From: Bacillota bacterium | GTDB taxonomy: Bacteria > Bacillota > Limnochordia > DTU080 | Assembly: GCA_012840225.1 (NCBI GenBank) | Contig: DULU01000023.1 | Coordinates: 1-40,807 of the forward strand | DNA length: 40,807 nucleotides | Reading direction: 5' to 3' | Shown here: piece by piece, positions 25,001-34,016 of the stretch | Position numbering within the stretch: the first letter of the stretch is position 1 | How the letters are laid out: each line of letters starts with the position of its first letter | Notes under the pieces: generated by a model | What the model saw: the letters and a program-made list of their open reading frames with translations, nothing else | The model's database searches: none | Told to the model about the DNA's origin: nothing | Program-made: the position numbers and the translations under genes

Positions 25001-26833
25001 CTACTTCGCCGGAGCGGAGGAGAGGGAAGCCTGGGCGGTCTGGGAGCGGCGGGTAGAGCGCCGGGAGCGGACGGCCTTTTTGGTGTTGTTGGCGTTGGCG
25101 GTGTTTGCGGTGGTGGCGGTGGTGGGCGGCGGGTTCTGGACCATCCGTCCCTTGGCATAAGTGCGGAAGACTTTGGTGATCTCCACCTTCAGCCGCTGGC
25201 CGATCTTTTGCCCGGCCCCTTCTATATCCACCACAAAGCCCTCCAGGCGGCTGATGCCGTCGCGGGGATTGCCGTTGTGGGCGTCTTCCACATCAAGCTC
25301 CAGCACCTGTCCCTCTTTTACCGGCAAGGCCTTGGCCGCCAACTCCGATTCGGAGGCGGCGGTGACGAAGTTGACCTGCTCCAGGTGGAAATGCTCCTGG
25401 CCGCGCACGTAAATCACCTTGCCGACCGCCTCCTCCCAGCGTTTCAGCAGCGTACCGTTGGGACCTATCAGATACCCGGCCACACTGGGATGAGCTTCCA
25501 CCATGACCGCGGCAATCTGCGGATCAGCATCCAGAATCCGCTTCAGATCCCTCTGGATTTGATTGGCTATGGTCACTTCCGAGCGCACCCGGCCGGTGCC
25601 GACACAATACGGGCAATCCGTGTGCAAGAGCTCACCCAGTTCCTGGCGCACTTTCTTGCGGGTCATCTCCACCAGACCCAGGCCGGTGAAGCCCACCACA
25701 TTCACCTTGGACTTGTCCGGCCGGATCTCCTCAAACAAGCGATCCAGCACTTTCTGCTCATCTTCCTTGGTGTCCATGTCGATAAAGTCCAGGATGATGA
25801 TGCCGCCGATGTCCCGCAAGCGGATCTGCCTGGCGATCTCCGCCGCCGCCTCCAGATTGGTGCGCAGCACCGTGTCGGCCAGATTGGTACTGCCCACATA
25901 GCGGCCGGTGTTCACATCGATGCTGGTCAGGGCTTCGGTGCGGTCGATGATCAGATACCCGCCCGACGGCAGCCACACCTTGCGTTGTAAGGCCTGGACG
26001 ATCTGCTCCTCGATTTGATAGGCGTCAAAGATGGGTGGACCCGAGCGGTATAGATACACCCGGTTCTTTAAGGCCGGAGCGAGCGTGCCCAATAGATCCA
26101 GTGCTAATTTATAGGCCGGCTCGGAGTCGATGATAAATCTGTCCACGTCGGCGGTGCACAGGTCTCTCACCAGCCGATACATCAAATCATGATCCTTATA
26201 AAGCAACGCCGGGGCGCTGACCCGTTTGGCTTTTTCTTGTATGCTTTTCCAGACGTCGACCAGAAATTGGTAGTCGGCAGCCAGCTCCGCCTCATCCCGG
26301 CCTTCAGCCACGGTGCGCACGATCAGGCCCATGTCTTTCTGCCTGATGCGCCGGGAGATGTTCTTCAGCCGGTTGCGCTCCTCTTCGTTGGTGATGCGCC
26401 TGGAGATGCCCACATAATCCACGGTGGGCATCAACACCAGGTAGCGTCCGGGCAGGCTGGCGTGGGTGACCACCCGCGCCCCCTTGGTGCCCATGGCTTC
26501 CTTGGTCACCTGCACCACAATCTGCTGGCCGGGCTTGAGCAAATCTTTTATATTGCGCAGCTTGATCTTTTCCAGCGGTTCATCAAGGTCGCGGGCTACG
26601 TTCCTATAGTCCAGGGCATCATCCACATAGAGGAAGGCGTTTCGTTCCAAACCGATGTCGACAAAGGCGGCCTGCATGCCCGGCAGCACGTTGGCCACCC
26701 GCCCTTTATAGATGTTGCCGGCAATCCGTTCCGACTCCTCACGCTCTATATATAGCTCTACAAGACGTTGCTCCTCTAGTACGGCAGCGCGCATTTCCCT
26801 GAGACCGGCGTTGACGACGATCTCTTTCCTCAA
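25001..26833 (-). CDS. rng: Ribonuclease G/E family endoribonuclease
   Basis: About 610 residues: an S1 domain (KGRVANVLPGMQAAFVDIGL), the DNase I-like catalytic core with SIDVNTG and IIILDFIDM (the two metal-binding Asp) and the zinc link CPYCVGTG. It processes rRNA and mRNA. TTG 26833 is chosen because GGGAG lies eight bases before it and it gives the normal family start. A short frame (GTG with GAGGAG) ends just at that start and may couple translation. The C-terminal 60 residues are a Thr/Ala/Ser/Arg-rich tail. Two radical-SAM genes usually found between spoIVFB and rng are missing. Confidence 0.93.
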   Translation of the reverse strand: MRKEIVVNAGLREMRAAVLEEQRLVELYIEREESERIAGNIYKGRVANVLPGMQAAFVDIGLERNAFLYVDDALDYRNVARDLDEPLEKIKLRNIKDLLKPGQQIVVQVTKEAMGTKGARVVTHASLPGRYLVLMPTVDYVGISRRITNEEERNRLKNISRRIRQKDMGLIVRTVAEGRDEAELAADYQFLVDVWKSIQEKAKRVSAPALLYKDHDLMYRLVRDLCTADVDRFIIDSEPAYKLALDLLGTLAPALKNRVYLYRSGPPIFDAYQIEEQIVQALQRKVWLPSGGYLIIDRTEALTSIDVNTGRYVGSTNLADTVLRTNLEAAAEIARQIRLRDIGGIIILDFIDMDTKEDEQKVLDRLFEEIRPDKSKVNVVGFTGLGLVEMTRKKVRQELGELLHTDCPYCVGTGRVRSEVTIANQIQRDLKRILDADPQIAAVMVEAHPSVAGYLIGPNGTLLKRWEEAVGKVIYVRGQEHFHLEQVNFVTAASESELAAKALPVKEGQVLELDVEDAHNGNPRDGISRLEGFVVDIEGAGQKIGQRLKVEITKVFRTYAKGRMVQNPPPTTATTANTANANNTKKAVRSRRSTRRSQTAQASLSSAPAK

Positions 26834-26965
26834 AATTTTCACTCCCAACAGGGCAAAACAAAACGAGGCGACACTCCTCCTCACGGCAGGGTAAAAAACA
26901 GGGCGCCGGCACACGATCGAGGGGTGTTGTTAATTTTTGCCTCAAAGCGGCGCATCAATTGACTG

Positions 26966-26985
26966 CCGCCTCAAAACGGAGGCGG
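26966..26985 (-). terminator. Hairpin between spoIVFB and rng, possible attenuator
   Basis: CCGCCTC and GAGGCGG pair (7 bp) around a CGTTTT-like loop, without a U tract on the minus strand. It lies ~130 bases before the rng start and may attenuate or protect the rng transcript. Confidence 0.35.
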
Positions 26986-27039
26986 GTGTCGGACCTCGCA
27001 TTAAGCCTTATAAACAAAACTGACTAAACTTTTATGTCT

Positions 27040-28146
27040 TCAGAATATCACAGGAGGTTCCTTATCGTCAATTAGAGCCCCAATAGGTTGATCAAAACCT
27101 TTTTCAAACAGCATATCGATCAGCTTGAATTCGGTCACCAGCCCATTTATTTTGCCACTTTCGTCCAAAACCCACACCAGATGATAATGCCTTGGCACGA
27201 AATGTTTCAGCACCTCGCCGATCTTGGTGCTATCGGCCGTCACGAGTTGGCCGGATTCCAGGCAGCGGTGTTTCTTCAGCTCATCCTGTTTGCGGCTCAG
27301 ATAGCGGATCAGTACATACATGGCCTCCCGCTGTTCTTTGGCGGCGGCGGAGAATATAAAGAAACCGAGCAAGAGCAAAGCCGGAGGAAGTCCGGTGCCG
27401 TCGCCCATCACTGCCGTTGCTGCCGCTGCCACCGTTCCGGGCTCGCCAGCCCCCTCCGGTACGCCAGGCAGAGGTGGGACCGGCGGTAAGTGCAGGCGAC
27501 CTCCGCTCCAGGTGGAGAGGAGTGCCGGGAGCCCTAAACGCCAGGCCAGACCGACCACCCCTGCCGCCATGAGCAGCACGGCAAAGACCTTTCCGGCGAG
27601 CGCCGCCCATTGGGTCGCCCGGCGGTAACCAATCTTGCCGGCCAAACCGGCCCGCAACAGGCGTCCGCCATCCAAAGGCAGGGCAGGCACCAGGTTGAAG
27701 GCCGCGAGGAGGAAGTTGGTCTGCACAAAAAGGTGAGCCCACTCTTCGGCCGCCGTCGCCGCCACTACCTCCGCCACGGCCGGTCCCGCCGCTGGTCCGG
27801 ACACCGGTCCCACCGCCTCCAAGAGCGGCACCAGGAATACCCGACCGCAGGCAGCCAAAAGCAAGCTCATGAGCGGCCCGGCCAGCGCCACCGGTATCTC
27901 CACCGCCGGATCGGTCTCCATCAGCCCGTCGATGCGGGCCACCCCGCCAAAAGGCAAGAGTTCAAGCTCCTCCACCGCCAACCCATAAGCTCTCGCTACC
28001 AGCATATGAGCCGTCTCGTGGAGGATGACCAGCAAAAAGATCATGAGCATCTCCGGCAAGAGACCGGCGGCGGAAAAAACCACCAATAGAAGCAAAAAGA
28101 GCTTGTGGCAACTGATGCCGACACCGCAAATCCTGCCTACTCTCAT
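27040..28146 (-). CDS. spoIVFB: SpoIVFB-like M50 membrane metalloprotease with C-terminal CBS domain
   Basis: The 368-residue protein has HExxH in ILHETAHMLV (H43, H47) and the second zinc motif NLVPALPLDGGRLL, within multiple membrane segments, then a C-terminal CBS-like part (ADSTKIGEVLKHFVPRHYHL...). SpoIVFB cleaves pro-sigma-K in the mother cell during sporulation. Two low-complexity Ala/Gly/Pro segments (about 110-130 and 225-260) interrupt loops. The start at 28146 is 11 bases after the SpoIVFA-like stub. Confidence 0.9.
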   Translation of the reverse strand: MRVGRICGVGISCHKLFLLLLVVFSAAGLLPEMLMIFLLVILHETAHMLVARAYGLAVEELELLPFGGVARIDGLMETDPAVEIPVALAGPLMSLLLAACGRVFLVPLLEAVGPVSGPAAGPAVAEVVAATAAEEWAHLFVQTNFLLAAFNLVPALPLDGGRLLRAGLAGKIGYRRATQWAALAGKVFAVLLMAAGVVGLAWRLGLPALLSTWSGGRLHLPPVPPLPGVPEGAGEPGTVAAAATAVMGDGTGLPPALLLLGFFIFSAAAKEQREAMYVLIRYLSRKQDELKKHRCLESGQLVTADSTKIGEVLKHFVPRHYHLVWVLDESGKINGLVTEFKLIDMLFEKGFDQPIGALIDDKEPPVIF

Positions 28147-28157
28147 AAAACCGTGCC

Positions 28158-28442
28158 TTATGGTGATGCCGGACTGCCCGTTACGCCGCCCACCAGTTTC
28201 CGCCAGAGAGAAAGCTCAGAACCCTGCCCCAACGCCTCCCTCTGCCCCGGCCCCTGCCACCTGCCGGCCAAATCCTTGGCCTGCTCCGCCAGCTCCTGCC
28301 ATTCCCAGTCGGTGGTCAAGGCATACTCCACATATGAAGTAACCCAACCCGCCGCCGGGCGACCGGCAGTCTTCAGCCCGACGACCAAAGCGAACAACAC
28401 TATAGCCCAAGCAGCATTATACCATATTTTCCCAGTACGCAC
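28158..28442 (-). CDS. SpoIVFA-like membrane stub lacking the M23 domain
   Basis: About 94 residues: a short N-terminus, one membrane segment (WAIVLFALVVGLK) and a conserved-looking VEYALTTDWEWQELAEQAK region that resembles the N-terminal half of SpoIVFA-type proteins. The LytM/M23 peptidase domain found in full SpoIVFA is absent and the frame ends just before spoIVFB. GTG 28442 is the better-spaced start (8 bases after AAGGGGG); GTG 28448 is also possible. The position before spoIVFB supports the assignment, which is inference. Confidence 0.5.
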   Translation of the reverse strand: MRTGKIWYNAAWAIVLFALVVGLKTAGRPAAGWVTSYVEYALTTDWEWQELAEQAKDLAGRWQGPGQREALGQGSELSLWRKLVGGVTGSPASP

Positions 28443-28546
28443 CTCCACATCCCCCTTGCTTCTTTGCTAAATCATATGGCCGGGAGATGAACCATATGAA
28501 TCCCCACCGGCCCGCCTCGCCTCGCCCTGCCCCGCCTCGCCTGGCC

Positions 28547-29755
28547 TCAAAAGTGAATTTTTTTCCTTCTCATATTGACGTTGAACAAAATCCCCAAGGC
28601 GGCGTAATTAGCCAGAGTGGAGCTGCCGCCGTAGCTCAAAAACGGCAAAGTCTTGCCCGTGATCGGCATCAGCCCCAGGCACATACCGACATTGATCAGC
28701 AGATGCGCCAGGAAAAGGAAGAAGACCCCGGAGACCAGGAGACGGCCGAAGCGGTTGTCCACTTCCATCATTGTTTTTAGGCACCGGTACAAAAACCAGA
28801 AATAAATCCCCAAGAGAGAGACGGCACCCAAAAAGCCCATCTCTTCACCCACGACGGAGAAGATGAAGTCGGTATGCCGGGAAGGTAGGAAGCTGAGCTG
28901 GGTCTGCGTCCCGCTGAAGAGCCCTTTGCCGAAGAAGCGCCCCGAGCCAATGGCAATGATCGACTGGATCACATTCCAGCCGGCGCCGTGCTTGTAGGCA
29001 TATGGATTTATAAACACCATCAGACGCTTCAGCTGGTATTCCTTGATGATCGGCAGCCAGCCCATGCTGGATAAAAAAGTGGCCAGGGCGCCCGCACCGA
29101 TAATGCCCCCCGACAAAAGCAAAATATGCTTGGGCGTGGCTCCGGCCATATACAACATGCCCAGGCAGATGATGGTATAGATCATGCAGGAACCCAGGTC
29201 GGGCTGGATGAGAATGAGGAGAATGGGCAAGCCCATGTGCACTAGCGGCGAGATGAGATCGGAAAAGCTATCCAGTTTCTCCTTTTGGTCCAGGTGTTTG
29301 GCCAGGGTGATGATCAGGGCTATTTTCACAAACTCCGAAGGCTGCCAGCGCGGTATGGGGCCCAAATCGAGCCAGCGCTGGGCACCCATGGAGGTATATC
29401 CCATCACCGCCACCAATACCAGCGAAAGCAGACTGCCTAAATAAAGCACCCGACTGAAGCGACCGAAATAACGATAATCGAAAGTGATGAGGACGCCCAC
29501 CAGCAAGGTGCCGAGCACGGTCCAGACGGCTTGCCGTTTCACATAACTGGTGGTTTCGCCGGCGGCTCCCGGCATATTGTGCGTGGCGCTGTAGATGGCA
29601 ATCAAGCCGAATATTACCAGCAGGCATACCGACAAGACCAGGTGTCCATCCAAACTGCGCAATATTCTGCGGTCCACCGGCACAAATGCGGACCTCCTTT
29701 TGTCCTGGCCGCCTCCCACCACCCGCTCGGTTTGCCACAGGGCGGGAACACTCAC
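28547..29755 (-). CDS. rodA: RodA/SEDS peptidoglycan glycosyltransferase
   Basis: The 402-residue protein has ~10 membrane segments and SEDS signatures: RWQPSEFVKIALI, IQPDLGSCMIY, NPYAYKHGAGWNVIQS, GLMPITGKTLPFLSYGGSS. It polymerises glycan strands with PBP2 in the elongation complex; mrdA is five genes upstream. GTG 29755 overlaps the minE stop as GTGA, so translation is coupled. Confidence 0.95.
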   Translation of the reverse strand: MSVPALWQTERVVGGGQDKRRSAFVPVDRRILRSLDGHLVLSVCLLVIFGLIAIYSATHNMPGAAGETTSYVKRQAVWTVLGTLLVGVLITFDYRYFGRFSRVLYLGSLLSLVLVAVMGYTSMGAQRWLDLGPIPRWQPSEFVKIALIITLAKHLDQKEKLDSFSDLISPLVHMGLPILLILIQPDLGSCMIYTIICLGMLYMAGATPKHILLLSGGIIGAGALATFLSSMGWLPIIKEYQLKRLMVFINPYAYKHGAGWNVIQSIIAIGSGRFFGKGLFSGTQTQLSFLPSRHTDFIFSVVGEEMGFLGAVSLLGIYFWFLYRCLKTMMEVDNRFGRLLVSGVFFLFLAHLLINVGMCLGLMPITGKTLPFLSYGGSSTLANYAALGILFNVNMRRKKIHF

Positions 29756-30030
29756 TGGAGAGATCCCGGTCCGGGGCGTTTCAGGCGGCGTATCGGTATG
29801 CTCGCCACCAAAGCTATCGCCTCATCATCTCGTTCCAGATTGAATTCCAGGTTGCGCTCGTCGATTTCCATATATTTGGAAACCACATCGAGAAGCTCCA
29901 CCCGCATTTGCTCCATGAGATTAGGGGAGATGATGGCTCGGTCCTGCACCAACACCAGCCGCAATCTGTCCTTGGCTCTCTGCCGACTGGATTCTTCTTT
30001 ACTGAACAGGCGTGTTAAAAAGTCGAACAT
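29752..30030 (-). CDS. minE: Cell division topological specificity factor MinE
   Basis: About 92 residues with the MFDFLTRLFSKE membrane helix, the RAKDRLRLVLVQDRA MinD-contact strand and a C-terminal dimer domain. With MinC and MinD it keeps division at midcell. ATG 30030 is six bases after AAGGGGGAG; ATG 30036 nearly touches it. It overlaps rodA by 4 bases. Confidence 0.96.
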   Translation of the reverse strand: MFDFLTRLFSKEESSRQRAKDRLRLVLVQDRAIISPNLMEQMRVELLDVVSKYMEIDERNLEFNLERDDEAIALVASIPIRRLKRPGPGSLQ

Positions 30031-30046
30031 GCCCATCTCCCCCTTT

Positions 30047-30862
30047 CTAATTGCTGTTCCTTCTGCTGAACGGCAGCGGTATCATGCGTTTGAATTTATC
30101 CACCAGGCCGTTTTGTTCCAGCGCCATAAAGGGCACATCTTCACCCTTCACCCGGCGGGCGATGTTTTTATAGGCCATCCCGGCCTTGGATTTGGGATTG
30201 AAGATGGCCGGCTCGCCCTTGTTGGTAGCCACCACGATGGTCTGGTCGTCGGGAATCACGCCCAGAAGCGGTATGGCCAGGATCTCTCTCACGTCCTGGA
30301 TATTCATCATATCGCCGCGCTTGATCATATCCGGACGGATGCGGTTGATCACCAGTTTCGGTTCATAGAGTTCATAGGCTTCCAGCAGGCCGATGATGCG
30401 GTCGGCATCCCTCACCGCCGACACCTCCGGGGTGGTGACGATGATGGCTTCATCGGCTCCGGCGATGGCATTGCGAAAGCCGTGTTCGATGCCGGCCGGC
30501 GAATCCATCAGCACATATTCGAACTCCTGAACCAACTCCTGGGTGAGCGCTTTCATCTGCTCAGGGGAGATGGCATCTTTCTCCCTGGTCTGGGCGGCGG
30601 GCAAAAGGTAGAGATTGTCTGTGCGCTTGTCCTTAATCAGTGCGCTGCGCAGCTTGCAGGCCCCTTCGATCACTTCCACCAAGTCATAGACGATGCGGTT
30701 TTCCAGGCCCATCACCACATCGAGATTGCGCAAACCGATATCGGCGTCCACCAGGCACACTTTATGTCCCAAAAGGGCCAGGGCGGTACCGATGTTGGCG
30801 GTGGCGGTCGTCTTTCCTACCCCGCCTTTTCCACTGGTGATCACTATTACCTTTCCGGGCAT
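30047..30862 (-). CDS. minD: Septum site-determining ATPase MinD
   Basis: The 271-residue ATPase has the deviant Walker A SGKGGVGKTT, VDADIGLRNLD (switch) and a C-terminal amphipathic membrane helix LVDKFKRMIPLPF. It carries MinC on the membrane. GGAGG lies 9 bases before ATG 30862; the genes minC-minD-minE are tightly packed. Confidence 0.98.
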   Translation of the reverse strand: MPGKVIVITSGKGGVGKTTATANIGTALALLGHKVCLVDADIGLRNLDVVMGLENRIVYDLVEVIEGACKLRSALIKDKRTDNLYLLPAAQTREKDAISPEQMKALTQELVQEFEYVLMDSPAGIEHGFRNAIAGADEAIIVTTPEVSAVRDADRIIGLLEAYELYEPKLVINRIRPDMIKRGDMMNIQDVREILAIPLLGVIPDDQTIVVATNKGEPAIFNPKSKAGMAYKNIARRVKGEDVPFMALEQNGLVDKFKRMIPLPFSRRNSN

Positions 30863-30876
30863 AGGCCGGAACCTCC

Positions 30877-31533
30877 TTACTTAGGGGCGTAAGTTTGAAT
30901 GTGTATAGCACCGTCTTTAATCAGCGCTACTTCAGGTGCTGATGGATGCGGCGACTCCCCGTCGGGGGCGCGGGAGATAACCGAAGCGATGCGCAATTGC
31001 GTGGGTTCTAGCCGAAAAGCCACTACCTGTGCTTTGGTGTTGCCACCGGCTCCGGCATGGGCGACGCCCCGCAAAGTGCCGATGACCACAATATCCCCTG
31101 TACAGGTGATTACGGCCCCCGGATTCACATCCCCAACCACAACCACATTGCCGTCAAAATCGATGCGCTGTCCCGAGCGCAGGGTCCTTTTGAGCAAAAG
31201 CGCCGGCTCATAAGGTTTCATCGTTTCCGCCGACGAAGACCAGGAATCGCGGCCCGTCGGCGCCTGGGACAAAGGAGGCATTATTTTCAGATCAAATTCC
31301 GCCAAGACTTCCAAAAACTCCTTTGGACATTCTTCAGGCTCGAGACCCCTGCCGCCCAGCACCACCCGCACGGGGGCTCCGGACAACAAATTGCGGGCGG
31401 CAGAGAGTTTGCGTTTAAGCTCATGTATCACCGACTCCGGGTTGATAGTGTCGCGCAGATTTATGACGACTCCCCGGCGATCGCCCTTCAAAATGACGCT
31501 TTCCGCATCGGGCATCCCAAGATCACTCCGCAC
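30877..31533 (-). CDS. minC: Septum site-determining protein MinC
   Basis: The 218-residue protein has an N-terminal MinC_N part (VILKGDRRGVVINL) and the C-terminal beta-helix (RSGQRIDFDGNVVVVGDVNP, TCTGDIVVIGTLRGVAHAG) that binds MinD and FtsZ. Start is GTG 31533 or ATG 31515. Followed directly by minD. Confidence 0.95.
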   Translation of the reverse strand: MRSDLGMPDAESVILKGDRRGVVINLRDTINPESVIHELKRKLSAARNLLSGAPVRVVLGGRGLEPEECPKEFLEVLAEFDLKIMPPLSQAPTGRDSWSSSAETMKPYEPALLLKRTLRSGQRIDFDGNVVVVGDVNPGAVITCTGDIVVIGTLRGVAHAGAGGNTKAQVVAFRLEPTQLRIASVISRAPDGESPHPSAPEVALIKDGAIHIQTYAPK

Positions 31534-31621
31534 CTCTACCTCTGGGCCACTTTAGCTTCGCTTAGCGCCTTTCCGGCTGACTTCTGTTCATCATTGGTTC
31601 TGCAGCAAAGCTACATTTCCT

Positions 31622-33436
31622 TCATTGACCATCCTGACGAAGAAAATATGCATCCATGATGCTGCGGGCTGCCGCCGCCGGGGCAATGGAACCGCTCTCC
31701 CCATGCTCCACGAAGACCACCACCACTATCTCCGGTTGATCGGCCGGGGCGAAACCGGCAAACCAGGCATGAGCAGCCTGCCCGGAAACCTGGGCCGACC
31801 CCGTCTTGCCGGCCGGATTATAGGCAGCATTCTTGAAAGAGCCGGCCGCCGTGCCGTTGGACCACTGAGTAACCGCTATTAAACCTTCGGTTATCACCTG
31901 CCAGTATTCCGGATCGGCTTTGATATGCCGGGTCTCCTCGGGAGCAAACTGCGCCACCACCTGGCCGGCGGGAGAGACGATCTTCTGCACCAACTGCGGG
32001 CGGTAGACCAGGCCCATGTTGGCTACCGCCATATAAACCGAAGCCAGCTGCAAGGGGGTGACCAGGAGATAGCCTTGGCCTATGGCCATATCCATGGTCT
32101 CGGCTTCATACCAGACTTCCCGGTAATTTTTGTTTTTCCATTCCCTGTCGGGCACCAGCCCGGATTTCTCTCCGGGGAACAGTTCCAACCCTGTGGGTTG
32201 CCCCAAACCGAAGTTGCGGGCGGTGCGGGCCAACGCCTCCACCCCACCGGTAGCCGGCCGCAAGGCCATCTCCCAGAAGAAGTCGTTGGCCGATCTGGCG
32301 AGCGCCCCCACCACCGTCACCTTGCCGGCCGGGCTCTGCGGCGGGCTACTGCGCAGCGTCCAGTCCTTCTTGCCATATTTGCCGTAGCCGGTGGCATTAT
32401 ATACCTCATCGACCCGGAGGGCGCCCGACTGCAGCGCCGTCAAGGCTGTGATCACTTTAAAGGTGGAACCCGGCGGGTATTCGTTCAGCGCCCGGTGAAT
32501 AAACGGTTTATTTTTATTGTTGTTCAGCTCGGTAAAATACCTGTTGCGCTCCTCGCTGTGCAGCCGGCTCAAGTCGTAGCCGGGCTGGCTGCAGAGCGCC
32601 AGCACCTCGCCGGTCTTGGCCGCCAGCACCACCACAGCGCCCCCGGATACCTGTTTATAGTTCAGCTTCTGCAGCCGGTTGATCTGTTCGGCCAAGGCTT
32701 TCTCGGCCGCAAGCTGCAGATCGAGATCGATGGTGAGATATAAATCATAACCCGGTTCCGGATCTATGGCGGAAAGTTCCCGGATAGGACGGCTCAGGGC
32801 GTTCACTTCCACGCGCCGCTGGCCGTCCTGGCCTTTCAGATACGCCTCATAGGTCTTCTCCAACCCGGTCTTGCCGATATAGTCGGTGGGCTTATAGCCC
32901 TTCCTGACATCTTCAGGCTCCACCAAACCCAGATAGCCCAGGGTCTGGCTCGCCAGATCCCCATATGGGTACTGCCTGGTCCACTCCTCTTCCACCAGCA
33001 TGCCCGGCAGGTCGGCGCGCTCTTCCTCCACGGCGATCACCACTTCCATGGGCACATCTCTTTTCAGGCGCACCGGATTATATGGATAAGCCGCTCCTGC
33101 CGCCAGGGTCTTTTCGATCTCCTCAACGGAAGAGTCGAGCAAGCGGGCCAGCGCGGCCAGCACCTCGGGCTTCTTTTCTTCCGGGAGATCCTTCGGCACG
33201 ATGGAGACAGTATAGGAAGGGCGGTTTCCGGCTATCACCCGGCCGGAACGATCGTAGATGGTGCCCCTGGGGGCGCGGATGGGAATGGGCCTGATGCGGT
33301 TGTCGTCGGCCAGCCTGACATATTCCTCGCCCTTGACCACCTGAAGATACCAGAGTCGCATGGTCAGCAGGCAGAAAACAGAGACGAGAATGATCAATAA
33401 ATGCTTTACCCTGGCCCCAAGCGCCTGTTCGGTCAT
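31622..33436 (-). CDS. mrdA: Penicillin-binding protein 2
   Basis: The 604-residue class B PBP has one N-terminal membrane segment (~12-28), a dimerisation part with RGTIYDRSG, and the transpeptidase motifs S324-TFK, S382-A-N384 and K544-TG. It cross-links peptidoglycan with RodA during elongation. ATG 33436 is preceded by a weak GGCGGGA site. The mreBCD genes lie just upstream. Confidence 0.97.
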   Translation of the reverse strand: MTEQALGARVKHLLIILVSVFCLLTMRLWYLQVVKGEEYVRLADDNRIRPIPIRAPRGTIYDRSGRVIAGNRPSYTVSIVPKDLPEEKKPEVLAALARLLDSSVEEIEKTLAAGAAYPYNPVRLKRDVPMEVVIAVEEERADLPGMLVEEEWTRQYPYGDLASQTLGYLGLVEPEDVRKGYKPTDYIGKTGLEKTYEAYLKGQDGQRRVEVNALSRPIRELSAIDPEPGYDLYLTIDLDLQLAAEKALAEQINRLQKLNYKQVSGGAVVVLAAKTGEVLALCSQPGYDLSRLHSEERNRYFTELNNNKNKPFIHRALNEYPPGSTFKVITALTALQSGALRVDEVYNATGYGKYGKKDWTLRSSPPQSPAGKVTVVGALARSANDFFWEMALRPATGGVEALARTARNFGLGQPTGLELFPGEKSGLVPDREWKNKNYREVWYEAETMDMAIGQGYLLVTPLQLASVYMAVANMGLVYRPQLVQKIVSPAGQVVAQFAPEETRHIKADPEYWQVITEGLIAVTQWSNGTAAGSFKNAAYNPAGKTGSAQVSGQAAHAWFAGFAPADQPEIVVVVFVEHGESGSIAPAAAARSIMDAYFLRQDGQ

Positions 33437-33482
33437 GTTGTTCCCGCCGTTCGTTTTGCCTCACGATAATCCGACGGACGGG

Positions 33483-33992
33483 TCAGAGCCGGTATAGCCG
33501 GCGCACCAGCCGCTGCCACAGCGGAAAGAGCAAACCCGTCAACAATCCATTGTAACATATTGACGGTATAACCACCGCTGTCAAACTCTCCCCGAATGGG
33601 ATGTGTACGCCAAAGGCCAAGGCGCCGAGATAAAAAAGGCTCTGGCGGCAGGCGGTGACCACGCCGCCCACCAGGAAAGGCACCACAAAGTTTTCCCGAA
33701 ACAGCCCCTGGCCGAGCAGGCCGCTTATAAGACCGGCCGCCACCATGCTTATGGTGCCGAGGCCCAACAGGCGGTCGACCATGAGATCGGTAAAAAGTCC
33801 GCAAAACAATCCCGTCACGGCGCCTCTGGGCGGACCGCCGACCAGTCCGGCTGCCGTCACCAGGGCGATCAGGAGATCGGGGCTCACTCCGGGAATAAAG
33901 CGATTCAGGAGGGCGGTCTGCACCACTATAGCGGTCAACACCACCAGAAGGCCTGCGGTTATATGACGCCAGGACATAGCCCCCACATCCAA
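33483..33992 (-). CDS. mreD: Rod shape-determining protein MreD
   Basis: 169 residues, almost all hydrophobic, with 5-6 membrane segments and GLFCGLFTDLMVDRLLGLGT, the usual MreD pattern. It sits between mreC and mrdA in the elongasome cluster. TTG 33992 or ATG 33977 (after GTGGGGG) could be the start. Confidence 0.92.
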   Translation of the reverse strand: MDVGAMSWRHITAGLLVVLTAIVVQTALLNRFIPGVSPDLLIALVTAAGLVGGPPRGAVTGLFCGLFTDLMVDRLLGLGTISMVAAGLISGLLGQGLFRENFVVPFLVGGVVTACRQSLFYLGALAFGVHIPFGESLTAVVIPSICYNGLLTGLLFPLWQRLVRRLYRL

Positions 33993-34016
33993 ATCACATC
34001 CGTATCCATATTCAGC

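Noticed and set aside
24854-25990. Plus-strand frame of 378 codons
   Set aside because: Antisense to the 3' part of rng and its downstream leader.
29531-30892. Plus-strand frame of 453 codons
   Set aside because: Antisense to minD, minE and the rodA start, which are certain.
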